A stretch of DNA of 64,000 nt from Micromonospora avicenniae (GTDB taxonomy: Bacteria > Actinomycetota > Actinomycetes > Mycobacteriales > Micromonosporaceae): NCBI RefSeq assembly GCF_900156065.1, contig NZ_FTNF01000016.1, positions 62,001 through 126,000 of the forward strand, given 5' to 3'. Below the pieces are notes generated by a model. The model was not told where the DNA came from, searched no databases, and saw only the letters and a list, made by a program, of their open reading frames with translations. Below, in pieces: positions 51,210 through 59,304 of the stretch; position 1 is the stretch's first letter; every line of letters starts with the position of its first letter. The translations under genes were made by a program, and so were the position numbers.

Positions 51210-52112
51210 TCAGCGGTGCGCGGTGCCGTCCTCCTCGATGGTCCGCGCCATCCACGCCTCGTTGGACAGTGAGATGATCCGCTCCGTCTCGGCCACGAAC
51301 GCGTCGTCGTCGGTCCAGCCGACCCCGTCGCGCCGCGACCGCCCGAGCCGCGACAACTGGTCCGCCGTGCGGGCGTACTCCAGCTGGTGGGCCTCGAACT
51401 GCTGGGCCGCACCGTAGCCCACCAGCGCCGTGGTCACCGTGGCGACCACACCCACCCACGAGGCCAGCCCGAGGCCGTCACCGAGTACGCCGACCACACC
51501 GGACAGGATGGCCCCCGCGATGGTCAGGACGTTGGTCGCCGTCCGGATCCGGGCCGCCCGACGGGCCATCCGCCGCGCACCCGGGAGGTAGTACGCCTCC
51601 ACCTGCTGTGCCAGGCGGTGCGTCAGGTACGAGTCCACGCCCGTCACTGCGGGCAGCGGTCGACGGACGAGCGGCAGGTCCACCGTCAGCCCGACCAGAT
51701 CACCGGCGTCGTCGAGCAGGGCGTCGAGCCGGCGTAGCAGTACGACGTCACGCTCCTCCCCCGAGAACGGCGCCACCCGGGCCAGGTAGCGGTAGACGTC
51801 GGCCTTGAGCGCCTCGGACACCGACCGCAGCCTCGTCCACGCCTGCACCGCCTCCCGACTGGTCGACCGGGCTGCCACCGGTACCAAGGCCAGCGCCACA
51901 CCAGCGAGCACCGCGAGCGCACGGCCCACGCCGGCCTGAACCCCGCCCAGCTGCGCCGCGGCGGTGCCGCCGGCAGCCGCCACGATGGTCAACCCGGCGA
52001 CCGCCCGCCGTCCCTGGACGATGCGGCGCTGCGCACGCCCGGCCGCCCGGGACCAGACCCCCTGCTGCTGCCAGACCGCGTCGACCGCGATCGGCGCATC
52101 GACATCCGTCAC
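51210..52112 (-). CDS. SLATT/DUF4231-type four-helix membrane protein
   Basis: A 300-residue protein from GTG 52112; the six bases between a TACGAT box and that GTG suggest a leaderless message. It has two hydrophobic pairs: AVAGLTIVAAAGGTAAAQLG with GRALAVLAGVALALVPVAAR, and NVLTIAGAILSGVVGVLGDG with VGVVATVTTALVGYGAA. Each pair is followed by a helix of the SLATT type (AWTRLRSVSEALKADVYRYLA and FEAHQLEYARTADQLSRL). Proteins with SLATT domains (SMODS and SLOG-associated 2TM effectors) are predicted pore-forming effectors in nucleotide-signalling immunity, but no nucleotidyltransferase, SLOG or TIR gene is adjacent. Function is therefore unknown. Confidence 0.7.
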   Translation of the reverse strand: MTDVDAPIAVDAVWQQQGVWSRAAGRAQRRIVQGRRAVAGLTIVAAAGGTAAAQLGGVQAGVGRALAVLAGVALALVPVAARSTSREAVQAWTRLRSVSEALKADVYRYLARVAPFSGEERDVVLLRRLDALLDDAGDLVGLTVDLPLVRRPLPAVTGVDSYLTHRLAQQVEAYYLPGARRMARRAARIRTATNVLTIAGAILSGVVGVLGDGLGLASWVGVVATVTTALVGYGAAQQFEAHQLEYARTADQLSRLGRSRRDGVGWTDDDAFVAETERIISLSNEAWMARTIEEDGTAHR

Positions 52113-52532
52113 GTCGGCATCGTAACGCTGAACGTTCGCCGTCCCGGGTGCCGGCGGCGTCGCGGCCGACGTCGACGCACCCGCCCACGCCCGCGCCGGA
52201 AAACACCGTTGCGGAGTTGCCGTGCCCGGGCGTGGAGACGGGTACCCGTCGCTGTCGAGCTGCCCCGTCTCTGGCACGGCCCGGACCAAGGCCCCTTCGC
52301 CCCTCGTTGCTGCCGGTGGCGCTCGTGTGGTTGCCGGTCCGTGGCGCTCGTGTGGTCGGTTCCGGCCCGAGTCGGACCCGATCGCCGGGAACGATCAGAA
52401 CGCCGCTGTCGCGTTTGCCCGCTCGGGTCGCGGGAAGACCCGGCCGACCCGGCCGATCACGCCGATGGGACCCGTCGCGGCCGACGTTCGGTGGAACCGG
52501 GGAACCCGGGGCAGACCTGAGGAGGAGCGAGG
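52113..52532. other. Divergent gap with a 16-bp direct repeat
   Basis: No gene recognised in these 420 bases. GTGGCGCTCGTGTGGT occurs at 52316-52331 and again at 52341-52356, a 25-base period. The region must include the promoters of the SLATT gene (minus) and the histone H1-like gene (plus). Confidence 0.45.
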
Positions 52533-52961
52533 ATGACCGCAGGCAGGAGTGCCGTCCCGCCGGGCAGCCGCCCGACCGGGGCCCGGAAGGCCACCGGCGC
52601 GAAGAAGGCGCCGATGAACCGGAAGGCGGCGGCGAAGAAGGCCGCCACCGCCACGAAGCGGGCGACCGGCGCGAGCCTGGCGAAGTCACCCGGCGAGAAG
52701 CCCACGGCGACCACCGCCCGTGTCGCGCGGAAGAAGGACACCTCCGCCACCACCGCGACGCCCACGCGCAGGCCGACGGCGAAGGCGGCCGCCGCGAAGA
52801 ACACGCCGCCGAAGAAGGCGCCGGCCACGAGAGCGGCCGCGAAGAAGGCCGCGAAGAAGGCGCCGGCGCGCGCCCGGACCACGTCCGCCACCCGGGCGCC
52901 GGCGAAGAAGGCGACCACCATGGAGTCGTTCGGCAACCGGCGTACGGCGCGCAAGGCCTGA
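52533..52961 (+). CDS. Histone H1-like, Lys/Ala-rich nucleoid protein
   Basis: A 142-residue, extremely basic protein made of KKA, KKAA and AAKKAP-type repeats (GAKKAPMNRKAAAKKAATAT, AAAKKAAKKAPARA). A strong GGAGGAG site is nine bases upstream of the ATG. The composition matches the disordered HC1/HupS-tail-like DNA-binding proteins of actinobacteria, such as histone H1-like and HU C-terminal tails. No HU globular domain is present. It probably binds DNA non-specifically in the nucleoid. Low complexity makes homology uncertain, but the ribosome binding site and codon use support a real gene. Confidence 0.7.
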   Translation: MTAGRSAVPPGSRPTGARKATGAKKAPMNRKAAAKKAATATKRATGASLAKSPGEKPTATTARVARKKDTSATTATPTRRPTAKAAAAKNTPPKKAPATRAAAKKAAKKAPARARTTSATRAPAKKATTMESFGNRRTARKA

Positions 52962-53018
52962 CCGACGTCGCCGCCCACCGTTACCGGTCGCCGGGCCGGC
53001 TCGCCGGTGCGCACAGCA

Positions 53019-53056
53019 GTGCCGGGTACGGAGGGTGGGTCCCCCGTACCCGGCAC
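53019..53056. terminator. Bidirectional terminator
   Basis: GTGCCGGGTACGG (53019-53031) and CCGTACCCGGCAC (53044-53056) form a perfect 13-bp stem between the convergent H1-like and ThuA/PQQ genes. Confidence 0.6.
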
Positions 53057-53065
53057 GCTCCGGGG

Positions 53066-56000
53066 TTACAGCTCGCGGACCCTCACGTCACGGAACTCGG
53101 TCAGGTCGTTGTTGCTGTGGTTCTGCAATCCGATGAACCCGCTGAGGAACTGCCGCAGGTCCGTGGGCGGATCACCCGCTCGCGACGAGTTCTTGCCCGG
53201 GGTGTTGTCGAACTCGTTGATCACCACGCCGTTCCGGATGATCGTGTAGTGCTGGCCGACGACCCGGACCTCGTAGTCGTTCCACTGGCCCTTCGGGGTC
53301 ACCCTCGCCTGGTCGAGCGGGACCGGGTCGAAGTTGTAGATCGAACCGGTCTTCTGCGGCTCACCGGTCGGTCCGTCGTAGATCTGGATCTCGTGGCCGC
53401 AGTAGATCGCCACCCAGGCCTGCGAACCGGCGGCCGAACCGACCTTGCCGCACTCCGGGCGCTGCTCGACCGGCAGGCGCGGATCCGGGAACCGGGTGAA
53501 GAGGCCGGTGTTGGCGTACGAGCCGGCCGGTGAGACGTCCCGGAACTTCACTCGGACGGAGAAGTCTGCGAACTCCTTCCCCGCGTACCAGAGCATGCCC
53601 AGGCCGCCGGAGCTGCGGATCGAACCGTCGGTGCGCAGCGAGAACGATCCGCTCGGCGCCTGCCGCCAGTCGACGAGGGACTGCGCGGTCCCGTCGAAGA
53701 TTGCCTGGTAGCCGGCGGTGTTGCCGACCTCCGAGTTCCGGGCCGCCCGGTTCAACCGGTTGGCGTCCTGCTTGTCGATCTCACCGTCGGCGAGCAGTCG
53801 CGCGGTCACGTCCTCGACGTGACCGACGAACTGGGCGTGGTTGCCCCAGTTGCGCTCGTCGTCGATCAGGTCGTTGACGGTGCACCCGCCGCCGACCGCG
53901 TAGTTGGGGACTCCGGTGTCGGTGTCGAGCATCCGTACGGTCGACCGGGCGTCGGGTGCCGCGCAGCCGACGTTGACCGGCAGGACCGAGACCGCCACCT
54001 CCCCGTTGGCGTAGGTCACCTTGAGGGTGACGTTGAAGGTGCCGTAGTCCGCGTACCGGTGGGTGGGGTTCGCCTCGCGTGACACCGGGCTGCCGTCGCC
54101 GAAGTTCCACTCCCAGGCCACGCCGCCGACCTTGGCGCTGGAGAACTGGACGTTCAGCGGGTCGCTCTGCGAGACGGCTCGGGCACCCGCGTCACTCGGG
54201 TTCGGCGTGGCCGGTCCACCGGTGTAGGCGATCCGGATCAGCTTCTGGTTCGAGTGCAGGCTGAAGAACCCACCCGCGTAGTCGAGCATGTACAGGGCGC
54301 CGTCCGGTCCGAACTTCGCGTCCATCCAGGACTGCAACTGGTTGCCACCGCTGCCGGACCGGATGATGGCGCGCAGGTCCTCGGCGAACGCCGGCGGGCC
54401 ATGGCTGTCGACCTTGCTCTTGTCGACGGTCACCGCGATGCGGTTGCTGGCGTTCGACTGGTCACCGATGAACCACTTGTCGTCCCAGTACTCCGGCCAC
54501 GCCACTCCGCTGGTGGTGTCGACGTTCTCCCGCTGGTAGGTCGGGCCGTCCATGATGGCCTGGCCGCCGCCCTTGAGGTACGGCTCGGTGAAGGTTTCGT
54601 CGCCGGGCTCGTACGTCGGCAGGCCGCTGCCGTCGGTGCGCTCCGGGAAGACCGGACCGCCACCCTGCGGCGAGTACCAGATCATGTTGTCCCGCACCGG
54701 TGGGAGGTTGACCAGACCGGTGTTGCGCGGAGACTCGTTCTTCGGGTGGTCGCAGTCGTACCAGCCGGTGAGCACTGTCGCGTCGGTGTTGCTGCGGTCC
54801 CGGTACGGCTGCCGGTTACCCATGCAGTACGGCCAGCCCTGGTTGCCCGCGGACTTGATGATCGTGGCGGTCTCGTACTTGGCCGGGCCGAGCTCCGGGT
54901 TCGGCCCGCCGGCGTCCGGGCCGACCCACGCGGCCGTCAGCCAGTCGTTGACCGGGTCCCAGGCGATCCGGGCGATGTTGCGCACGCCCATCACGTAGAT
55001 CTCCGGGCGGGTCTTGCCACCACCCTCCTCCTGGCCGGTGAACAGGTTGCCCTCGGGGATGGTGTAGGTGCCGTCCGGCTCCGGGTGGATCCGCAGGATC
55101 TTGCCGTTGAGGTCGTTGGTGTTGCCGGCCGTACGGCGGGCGTCCTGGAACGAGACACCCTTGTAGTCCTGGGTCCAGTTGTTGCCGGAGTAGCCGTCCG
55201 AGCCGCCGGAGGAGTTGCTGTCGCCGGCGCCGATGAAGAGGTTGCCCGACTCGTCGAAGGTCATGCCGCCACCGGCGTGGCAGCAGCTGTGGATCTGCGT
55301 GTCCCAGCTCAACAGGTCCTTGCGGGTGGCCTGGTCGATCGTCTGGTTCGCGGCGTCGTAGGTGAACCGCGAGACGGTCCGCTTGCCGATGCGCCGGTCA
55401 CGGTCGATCGACTCGTGCGGCATCCAGTAGACGTAGACCCAGCCGTTCTCCGCGAACTTCGGGTCCAGCGTGATGCCGACGAGGCCCTCCTCGTTCTTGA
55501 CCAGCTCGCTGCCGCTGCCCCGGTTGCCCATCACGGCGAGCGTGGTGAGCAGCTTGACCTGCTTGGTCTTCGGATCCCACTGGTGGATCGTGCCGCAGCC
55601 GAGACCCACGTTGGGGTCGTCCCAGCTGGCGATCGGCCCGGTGGCGCAGGCCGCCTTGCCGATGTAGAAGACCTTGCCGTCCGGGGCGATGGTCAGGCCG
55701 TGCGGCTCACCGATCTGGTCGAGCTGCCCGGGCTGGTTCGTGGCGGTCAGTCGCTCGATGCGGTAGTTCGAGGCGATGGTCGCCTGGCAGTCGCCGCGCA
55801 CCATGCCGGCGGTCCACTTGATGGCCCCGACCAGGTGGTTCTGGAACCGCGTGTCGGTGCTCCAGCTGTCCGCCGTGCGGCCCATGCCGGTGTAGAACGA
55901 CCGGCCGCCGTCGTAGTCCTGGCACCACGAGATCGGGTGGAACGCGCCGTTGCCGCTGAGGCCGGGGTTGTAGGTGCCCTCCTCGACCTGGGCGACGGTG

Positions 56001-57034
56001 TGCACGCGGCCGACCGGGCTCGGGTCCCAGTTGATCCACTGGTCGGACCGCTTCACGGTCAGCGGCATCCCCTTGTTGGCCGGGTGCTGGCGGTCGGTGA
56101 AGTCGACCACCGCCTCCTGCACCTGGGTGTCCGGGGTCGGCCCGGCGTCCGGACCGATGAGCCACAGCTCGGCGAGCTGGAGCAGCGGCTCGCCGCTGTT
56201 CGCGGTGATGTTGAGCCGGTAGTGCTGGTAGGCGGTGGTGTTGGTGAAGGTGTACTGCTTGGTCTGGAACCGCTGCGGGAAGGTCTCGTCGGCGCGGGTG
56301 TCCAGGTCGGTCCAGGTGCTGCCGTCCTGCGAGCCCTGCAGGGTCCAGTTCTTCGGGTCCCGGCCCGGGAAGTCGTTGGCCGAGGTCAGCGCGTACCGGC
56401 TCACCACCACCGGCTCCGCGAGCGTCGCCGAGAGCCAGCCGGTCGGCGTCCGGGCGAGCCACTTGGTGCTGGTCGATCCGTCGATCGCCTGCGCCGCGGT
56501 CTCGCTCGGCGGGTTCTCGCCGCTGGCCGCGGCCGAGACCGGCTTCTCGGCGTTGGGCAGACCGGCCGCCGGACGCGTGCCGAGCAGGCCGGTGAACCAG
56601 GAGGAGTCCGGCTGCGCGCGCACCGCGTCGTGCACGCCGACGAAACCGCCGCCGCCCTTGACGTACGCCTGGAAGGCCGCCTCCTGGGCGTCGTTGAGCG
56701 TCACGCCGTTCGCGGACAGGAACACCACGCCGCGGTAGCGGGCGAGGTTGTCGAAGTTGAAGACGCTGGGATCGGTGGCGACGTCGACGGTGAAGCCGTT
56801 CTGCCGACCCAGCTTCTTGATCGCGGTGGTGGCCCCGGCGACCGGATCGTCCTGCTTGGCGGCCGGACCGTGGAAGACCAGCACCCGCACCGACGCGGCG
56901 GCGGCGGGAGCCGCGGTGGGCGCCGCGGCGCTGGCGGGTACGGCCAGCGTGCCGAGCGCGAGCACCGCGCCGCTGGCCAGGGCGAGGAGCCGGCGATGTA
57001 CGCCGGCGCGTCGCCAGAGAGGTCTGTGAGCCAT
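53066..57034 (-). CDS. Secreted ThuA / discoidin / PQQ-dehydrogenase / PKD / DUF1080 multidomain protein
   Basis: A 1322-residue protein with Sec signal (MAHRPLWRRAGVHRRLLALA...PASA). The ThuA-like domain is split: residues 48-155 (VRVLVFHG...GGFVGVHDAV) and 300-415 (AVVDFTDRQHPANKGMP...SFYTGMGRTADSW). Between them, 160-295, is an F5/8-type discoidin (CBM32-like) domain (AAQAIDGSTSTKWLA...YRLNITAN). Residues 425-940 are a soluble glucose/sorbosone dehydrogenase (GSDH) propeller (GEPHGLTIAPDGKVFYIGK, EEGLVGITLDPKFAENG, HSCCHAGGGMTFD, MGVRNIARIAWDP), typically PQQ-dependent. A PKD domain (945-1020, WNFGDGSPVSREANPTHRY), an 80-residue two-Cys module (1023-1105) and a DUF1080/3-keto-glycoside hydrolase domain (1106-1322) complete it. 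It should oxidise and cleave a sugar outside the cell (inference). Confidence 0.88.
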   Translation of the reverse strand: MAHRPLWRRAGVHRRLLALASGAVLALGTLAVPASAAAPTAAPAAAASVRVLVFHGPAAKQDDPVAGATTAIKKLGRQNGFTVDVATDPSVFNFDNLARYRGVVFLSANGVTLNDAQEAAFQAYVKGGGGFVGVHDAVRAQPDSSWFTGLLGTRPAAGLPNAEKPVSAAASGENPPSETAAQAIDGSTSTKWLARTPTGWLSATLAEPVVVSRYALTSANDFPGRDPKNWTLQGSQDGSTWTDLDTRADETFPQRFQTKQYTFTNTTAYQHYRLNITANSGEPLLQLAELWLIGPDAGPTPDTQVQEAVVDFTDRQHPANKGMPLTVKRSDQWINWDPSPVGRVHTVAQVEEGTYNPGLSGNGAFHPISWCQDYDGGRSFYTGMGRTADSWSTDTRFQNHLVGAIKWTAGMVRGDCQATIASNYRIERLTATNQPGQLDQIGEPHGLTIAPDGKVFYIGKAACATGPIASWDDPNVGLGCGTIHQWDPKTKQVKLLTTLAVMGNRGSGSELVKNEEGLVGITLDPKFAENGWVYVYWMPHESIDRDRRIGKRTVSRFTYDAANQTIDQATRKDLLSWDTQIHSCCHAGGGMTFDESGNLFIGAGDSNSSGGSDGYSGNNWTQDYKGVSFQDARRTAGNTNDLNGKILRIHPEPDGTYTIPEGNLFTGQEEGGGKTRPEIYVMGVRNIARIAWDPVNDWLTAAWVGPDAGGPNPELGPAKYETATIIKSAGNQGWPYCMGNRQPYRDRSNTDATVLTGWYDCDHPKNESPRNTGLVNLPPVRDNMIWYSPQGGGPVFPERTDGSGLPTYEPGDETFTEPYLKGGGQAIMDGPTYQRENVDTTSGVAWPEYWDDKWFIGDQSNASNRIAVTVDKSKVDSHGPPAFAEDLRAIIRSGSGGNQLQSWMDAKFGPDGALYMLDYAGGFFSLHSNQKLIRIAYTGGPATPNPSDAGARAVSQSDPLNVQFSSAKVGGVAWEWNFGDGSPVSREANPTHRYADYGTFNVTLKVTYANGEVAVSVLPVNVGCAAPDARSTVRMLDTDTGVPNYAVGGGCTVNDLIDDERNWGNHAQFVGHVEDVTARLLADGEIDKQDANRLNRAARNSEVGNTAGYQAIFDGTAQSLVDWRQAPSGSFSLRTDGSIRSSGGLGMLWYAGKEFADFSVRVKFRDVSPAGSYANTGLFTRFPDPRLPVEQRPECGKVGSAAGSQAWVAIYCGHEIQIYDGPTGEPQKTGSIYNFDPVPLDQARVTPKGQWNDYEVRVVGQHYTIIRNGVVINEFDNTPGKNSSRAGDPPTDLRQFLSGFIGLQNHSNNDLTEFRDVRVREL

Positions 57035-57080
57035 CTCGACTCCTTCTCAGGTTGAGGCGGACCTGCGTTGACGGGTTCGG

Positions 57081-57123
57081 GGCGTGGGGGTGGCCGCCCC
57101 GCTGGCAGCGGCCACCCCACGCC
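57081..57123 (-). terminator. Hairpin between the multicopper oxidase and ThuA genes
   Basis: A 16-bp stem with one bulged base (57081-57097 with 57108-57123) lies just after the oxidase stop. It may terminate or process the transcript, so the ThuA gene could be partly independent. Confidence 0.5.
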
Positions 57124-57131
57124 GTCGACGG

Positions 57132-58331
57132 TTACTTGTGCTGGTGCACCGTGGCGCCGCTGCCCGCCGGAGCCGTGCCGCTGCTGGTCGAGGCCGCGCC
57201 GCTGCTGGTCGCGCTGTGGTCGTGGTCGCCGCCGGGCGGCATGTTGCCGTTCTCGTCCAGGACGTGCATGGTCGTGTACATGCCGGCGTCCGAGTGGAAC
57301 TGCATGTGGCAGTGGATCATCCAGTGGCCTGGACCGACCGAGTCGCCGGCGACGATCTGGACACCGAACGAGTCGCCCGGTCCGAGCGTCTTGTTGTCGA
57401 CCGTCGGTATCTGATCGACCTCGGCGTTGGTGCCGGTCGCCACCCCGGTCCGGGTGTCCGCCCAGGAGTGCCCGTGGATGTGGAACGTGTGCATGTCGTT
57501 GCCGATGCCGACGACGATGAACTCGACCCGCTCCCCCTTCTTGGCGACGATGCAGGTCGGGCCCGGCTGCGGGTTCTCCTGGTCACAGGTGTCGGCGGCC
57601 GCGCCGCGGCGCAGGTTGATGCTCTGCTGGTCACCGAAGACGGTCATGTAGGTCCGGTCCGGCCGCAGATCACCCGGTCGCCGCACGACCAGGCCGCCGA
57701 AGAGCCCGGAGCCGATGCCCTTTGTGCCGTGCGGGCCACCCACCACGTGGTCGTGGTACCACCAGTAGCCGGCCGTCCCCGCAGTCCCGGCGGTGCGGTC
57801 GCGCTTCTTGGCGTACCAGGTGTAGGTGCGCGACTGGCCGGGCGGGACGTACGAGAAGCTCTGCGTCGTACCGTCGGACAGCTGGGTGTACTTCACCCCG
57901 TGCACGTGCAGGGAGACACCCAGCGGATGGGTCGGGTCGGTGCGCAGCTGCTCCAGGGTCTCGGCGGGCACCTGGTTGTGCAGGGTGACGGCGAGGCACT
58001 CCCCCTCGATCATCTCCATGGTGGGGCCGGGGTAGGAGGCCGTCTCCGGGGTGAGGCCGTAGCCGAGCCGGATCTGGTTGCCGTCCCGCGGCAGTTCCAC
58101 CGCGTACAGCTGGACGCTGCGGTCGGGCTGGTCGCAGCCGTCCGGCCGTTCGGGAAGCAGGGCCGCGGCTCCGCCCGCGACGGCGAATCCGCCCGCGCCG
58201 ACGAGGCTGAGCACCACGATCGCGGCGACCACCAGCATCCGGCGCGCGGTGGAGCCGGAGCGGACCGGCTGCTCCGGCCCGGATTCCGGCACCGGACCGT
58301 CGTCGGTCAGCCGCCAGGCCGAGGCGCTCAT
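57132..58331 (-). CDS. Two-domain multicopper oxidase (small laccase-like)
   Basis: A 399-residue protein anchored by one N-terminal helix (RRMLVVAAIVVLSLVGAGGF). The copper ligands are complete: H142-V-H144 (LHVHGVKY), H193-D-H195 (WYHDHVV), H281-T-F-H284-I-H286 (HTFHIHGHSW) and H340-C341-H342...H346...M351 (HCHMQFHSDAGM). Cys341 and Met351 mark type 1 copper; the two cupredoxin domains suggest a trimeric small-laccase form. It oxidises phenols, metals or a partner protein and reduces O2 to water. The histidine-rich tail (HDHSAT...VHQHK) may bind copper. Its ATG overlaps the upstream stop (ATGA). Its place among sugar enzymes suggests it accepts their electrons (inference). Confidence 0.9.
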   Translation of the reverse strand: MSASAWRLTDDGPVPESGPEQPVRSGSTARRMLVVAAIVVLSLVGAGGFAVAGGAAALLPERPDGCDQPDRSVQLYAVELPRDGNQIRLGYGLTPETASYPGPTMEMIEGECLAVTLHNQVPAETLEQLRTDPTHPLGVSLHVHGVKYTQLSDGTTQSFSYVPPGQSRTYTWYAKKRDRTAGTAGTAGYWWYHDHVVGGPHGTKGIGSGLFGGLVVRRPGDLRPDRTYMTVFGDQQSINLRRGAAADTCDQENPQPGPTCIVAKKGERVEFIVVGIGNDMHTFHIHGHSWADTRTGVATGTNAEVDQIPTVDNKTLGPGDSFGVQIVAGDSVGPGHWMIHCHMQFHSDAGMYTTMHVLDENGNMPPGGDHDHSATSSGAASTSSGTAPAGSGATVHQHK

Positions 58332-59287
58332 TTGGCCCTCCGCAGGTTCCGCATCCGCCGGTAGCTGCGCTCGGCGGCGCCGAGCGAGCCGGGCGGGTTC
58401 GGTTGGGCGCTGGGCGCGGTGTCCTGCTCCCACAGGTACTCGAACTGGCCCCGGTCCTTCAGCTCGGTGAAGAACTCGGTGAACGGGATGACGCCGGCGC
58501 CGAACTCCACGTCCAGGTAGGAGTTGCCCTGCTGCGGATCGGGCAGCGGGACGCCGTCCTTGACGTGGAACAACGGGAACCGTTCGGGGTGGGCGTTGAC
58601 GTAGTCGACCGGCCGGAAGCCCGGGTACTTGCGGGCGCCCCCGAACGCCCACAGGAGGTCCATCTCCAGGTACACGTACCGCGGGTCGGTGAGCTCCAGG
58701 AACAGGTCGTACAGCCGGACGTCCGGCCGGTCGACGGCGAAGCTGAACTCGATGGTGTGGTTGTGCTGGTAGAGCTTGAGGCCGCGGGCGGTCGCGGCGG
58801 CACCCCACGTGTTGAACTCCTCCGCCGCCTTCTGGTAGCCGGCGATGGTGCGGTCGCCGGTGGGCGCCTCGGCGGTGCCGACGGTCGGCATGCCGAGAAT
58901 CTCGGCGATGTCGAGCTCCTGTTCGAGGTTGTTGCGGAAGTCGCCCAGGCCGCGGTGGCTGCCGACCGCCTTGAGCCCGTTGTCGTCGAGCAGCCGGCGG
59001 ATCTGCTGCGGGGTGATCGCGCCGACGTTGCCCTGGGTGTAGCCGGCGAACTCCACCTGCCGGTAGCCGATCCGGGACAGCTCGTCGAAGACGTACGCGA
59101 ACCCGAACTCGTTGATCTTGTCCCGGACGCTGTAGAGCTGGATGCCCATGTGTCCCTGCGGGATCAGCCGGCCCCCGCCGCCCGCCGAGGCGGGAAGCGC
59201 TCCGGTCAGGCTGGCCGCGCCGACCGCGATCGTCGAACCGGCGAGGCCGCGTAGGAGGGCCCGGCGGTCGATCTTCTGCTTTGCCAT
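58328..59287 (-). CDS. Tat-exported sugar phosphate isomerase/epimerase-fold protein
   Basis: A 319-residue TIM-barrel protein (AP endonuclease 2-like fold). The N-terminus MAKQKIDRRALLRGLAGSTI is a twin-arginine signal (D-R-R-A-L-L-R-G). The core has IQLYSVRDKINEFGFAYVFD, IGYRQVEFAGY, LKLYQHNHTIEFSF, YVYLEMDLLWAF (Glu and Asp metal ligands), LFHVKDGV and YLDVEFGAGVIPFTEFF. Exported members like this occur beside ThuA and DUF1080 genes; some relatives act on 3-keto-glycosides as epimerases or lyases. The gene follows the cupredoxin/DUF1080 gene by 17 bases and overlaps the oxidase gene, so it is central to the operon. Confidence 0.88.
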   Translation of the reverse strand: MAKQKIDRRALLRGLAGSTIAVGAASLTGALPASAGGGGRLIPQGHMGIQLYSVRDKINEFGFAYVFDELSRIGYRQVEFAGYTQGNVGAITPQQIRRLLDDNGLKAVGSHRGLGDFRNNLEQELDIAEILGMPTVGTAEAPTGDRTIAGYQKAAEEFNTWGAAATARGLKLYQHNHTIEFSFAVDRPDVRLYDLFLELTDPRYVYLEMDLLWAFGGARKYPGFRPVDYVNAHPERFPLFHVKDGVPLPDPQQGNSYLDVEFGAGVIPFTEFFTELKDRGQFEYLWEQDTAPSAQPNPPGSLGAAERSYRRMRNLRRAK

Positions 59288-59304
59288 GGTGGTGTTCCCT
59301 TCGC

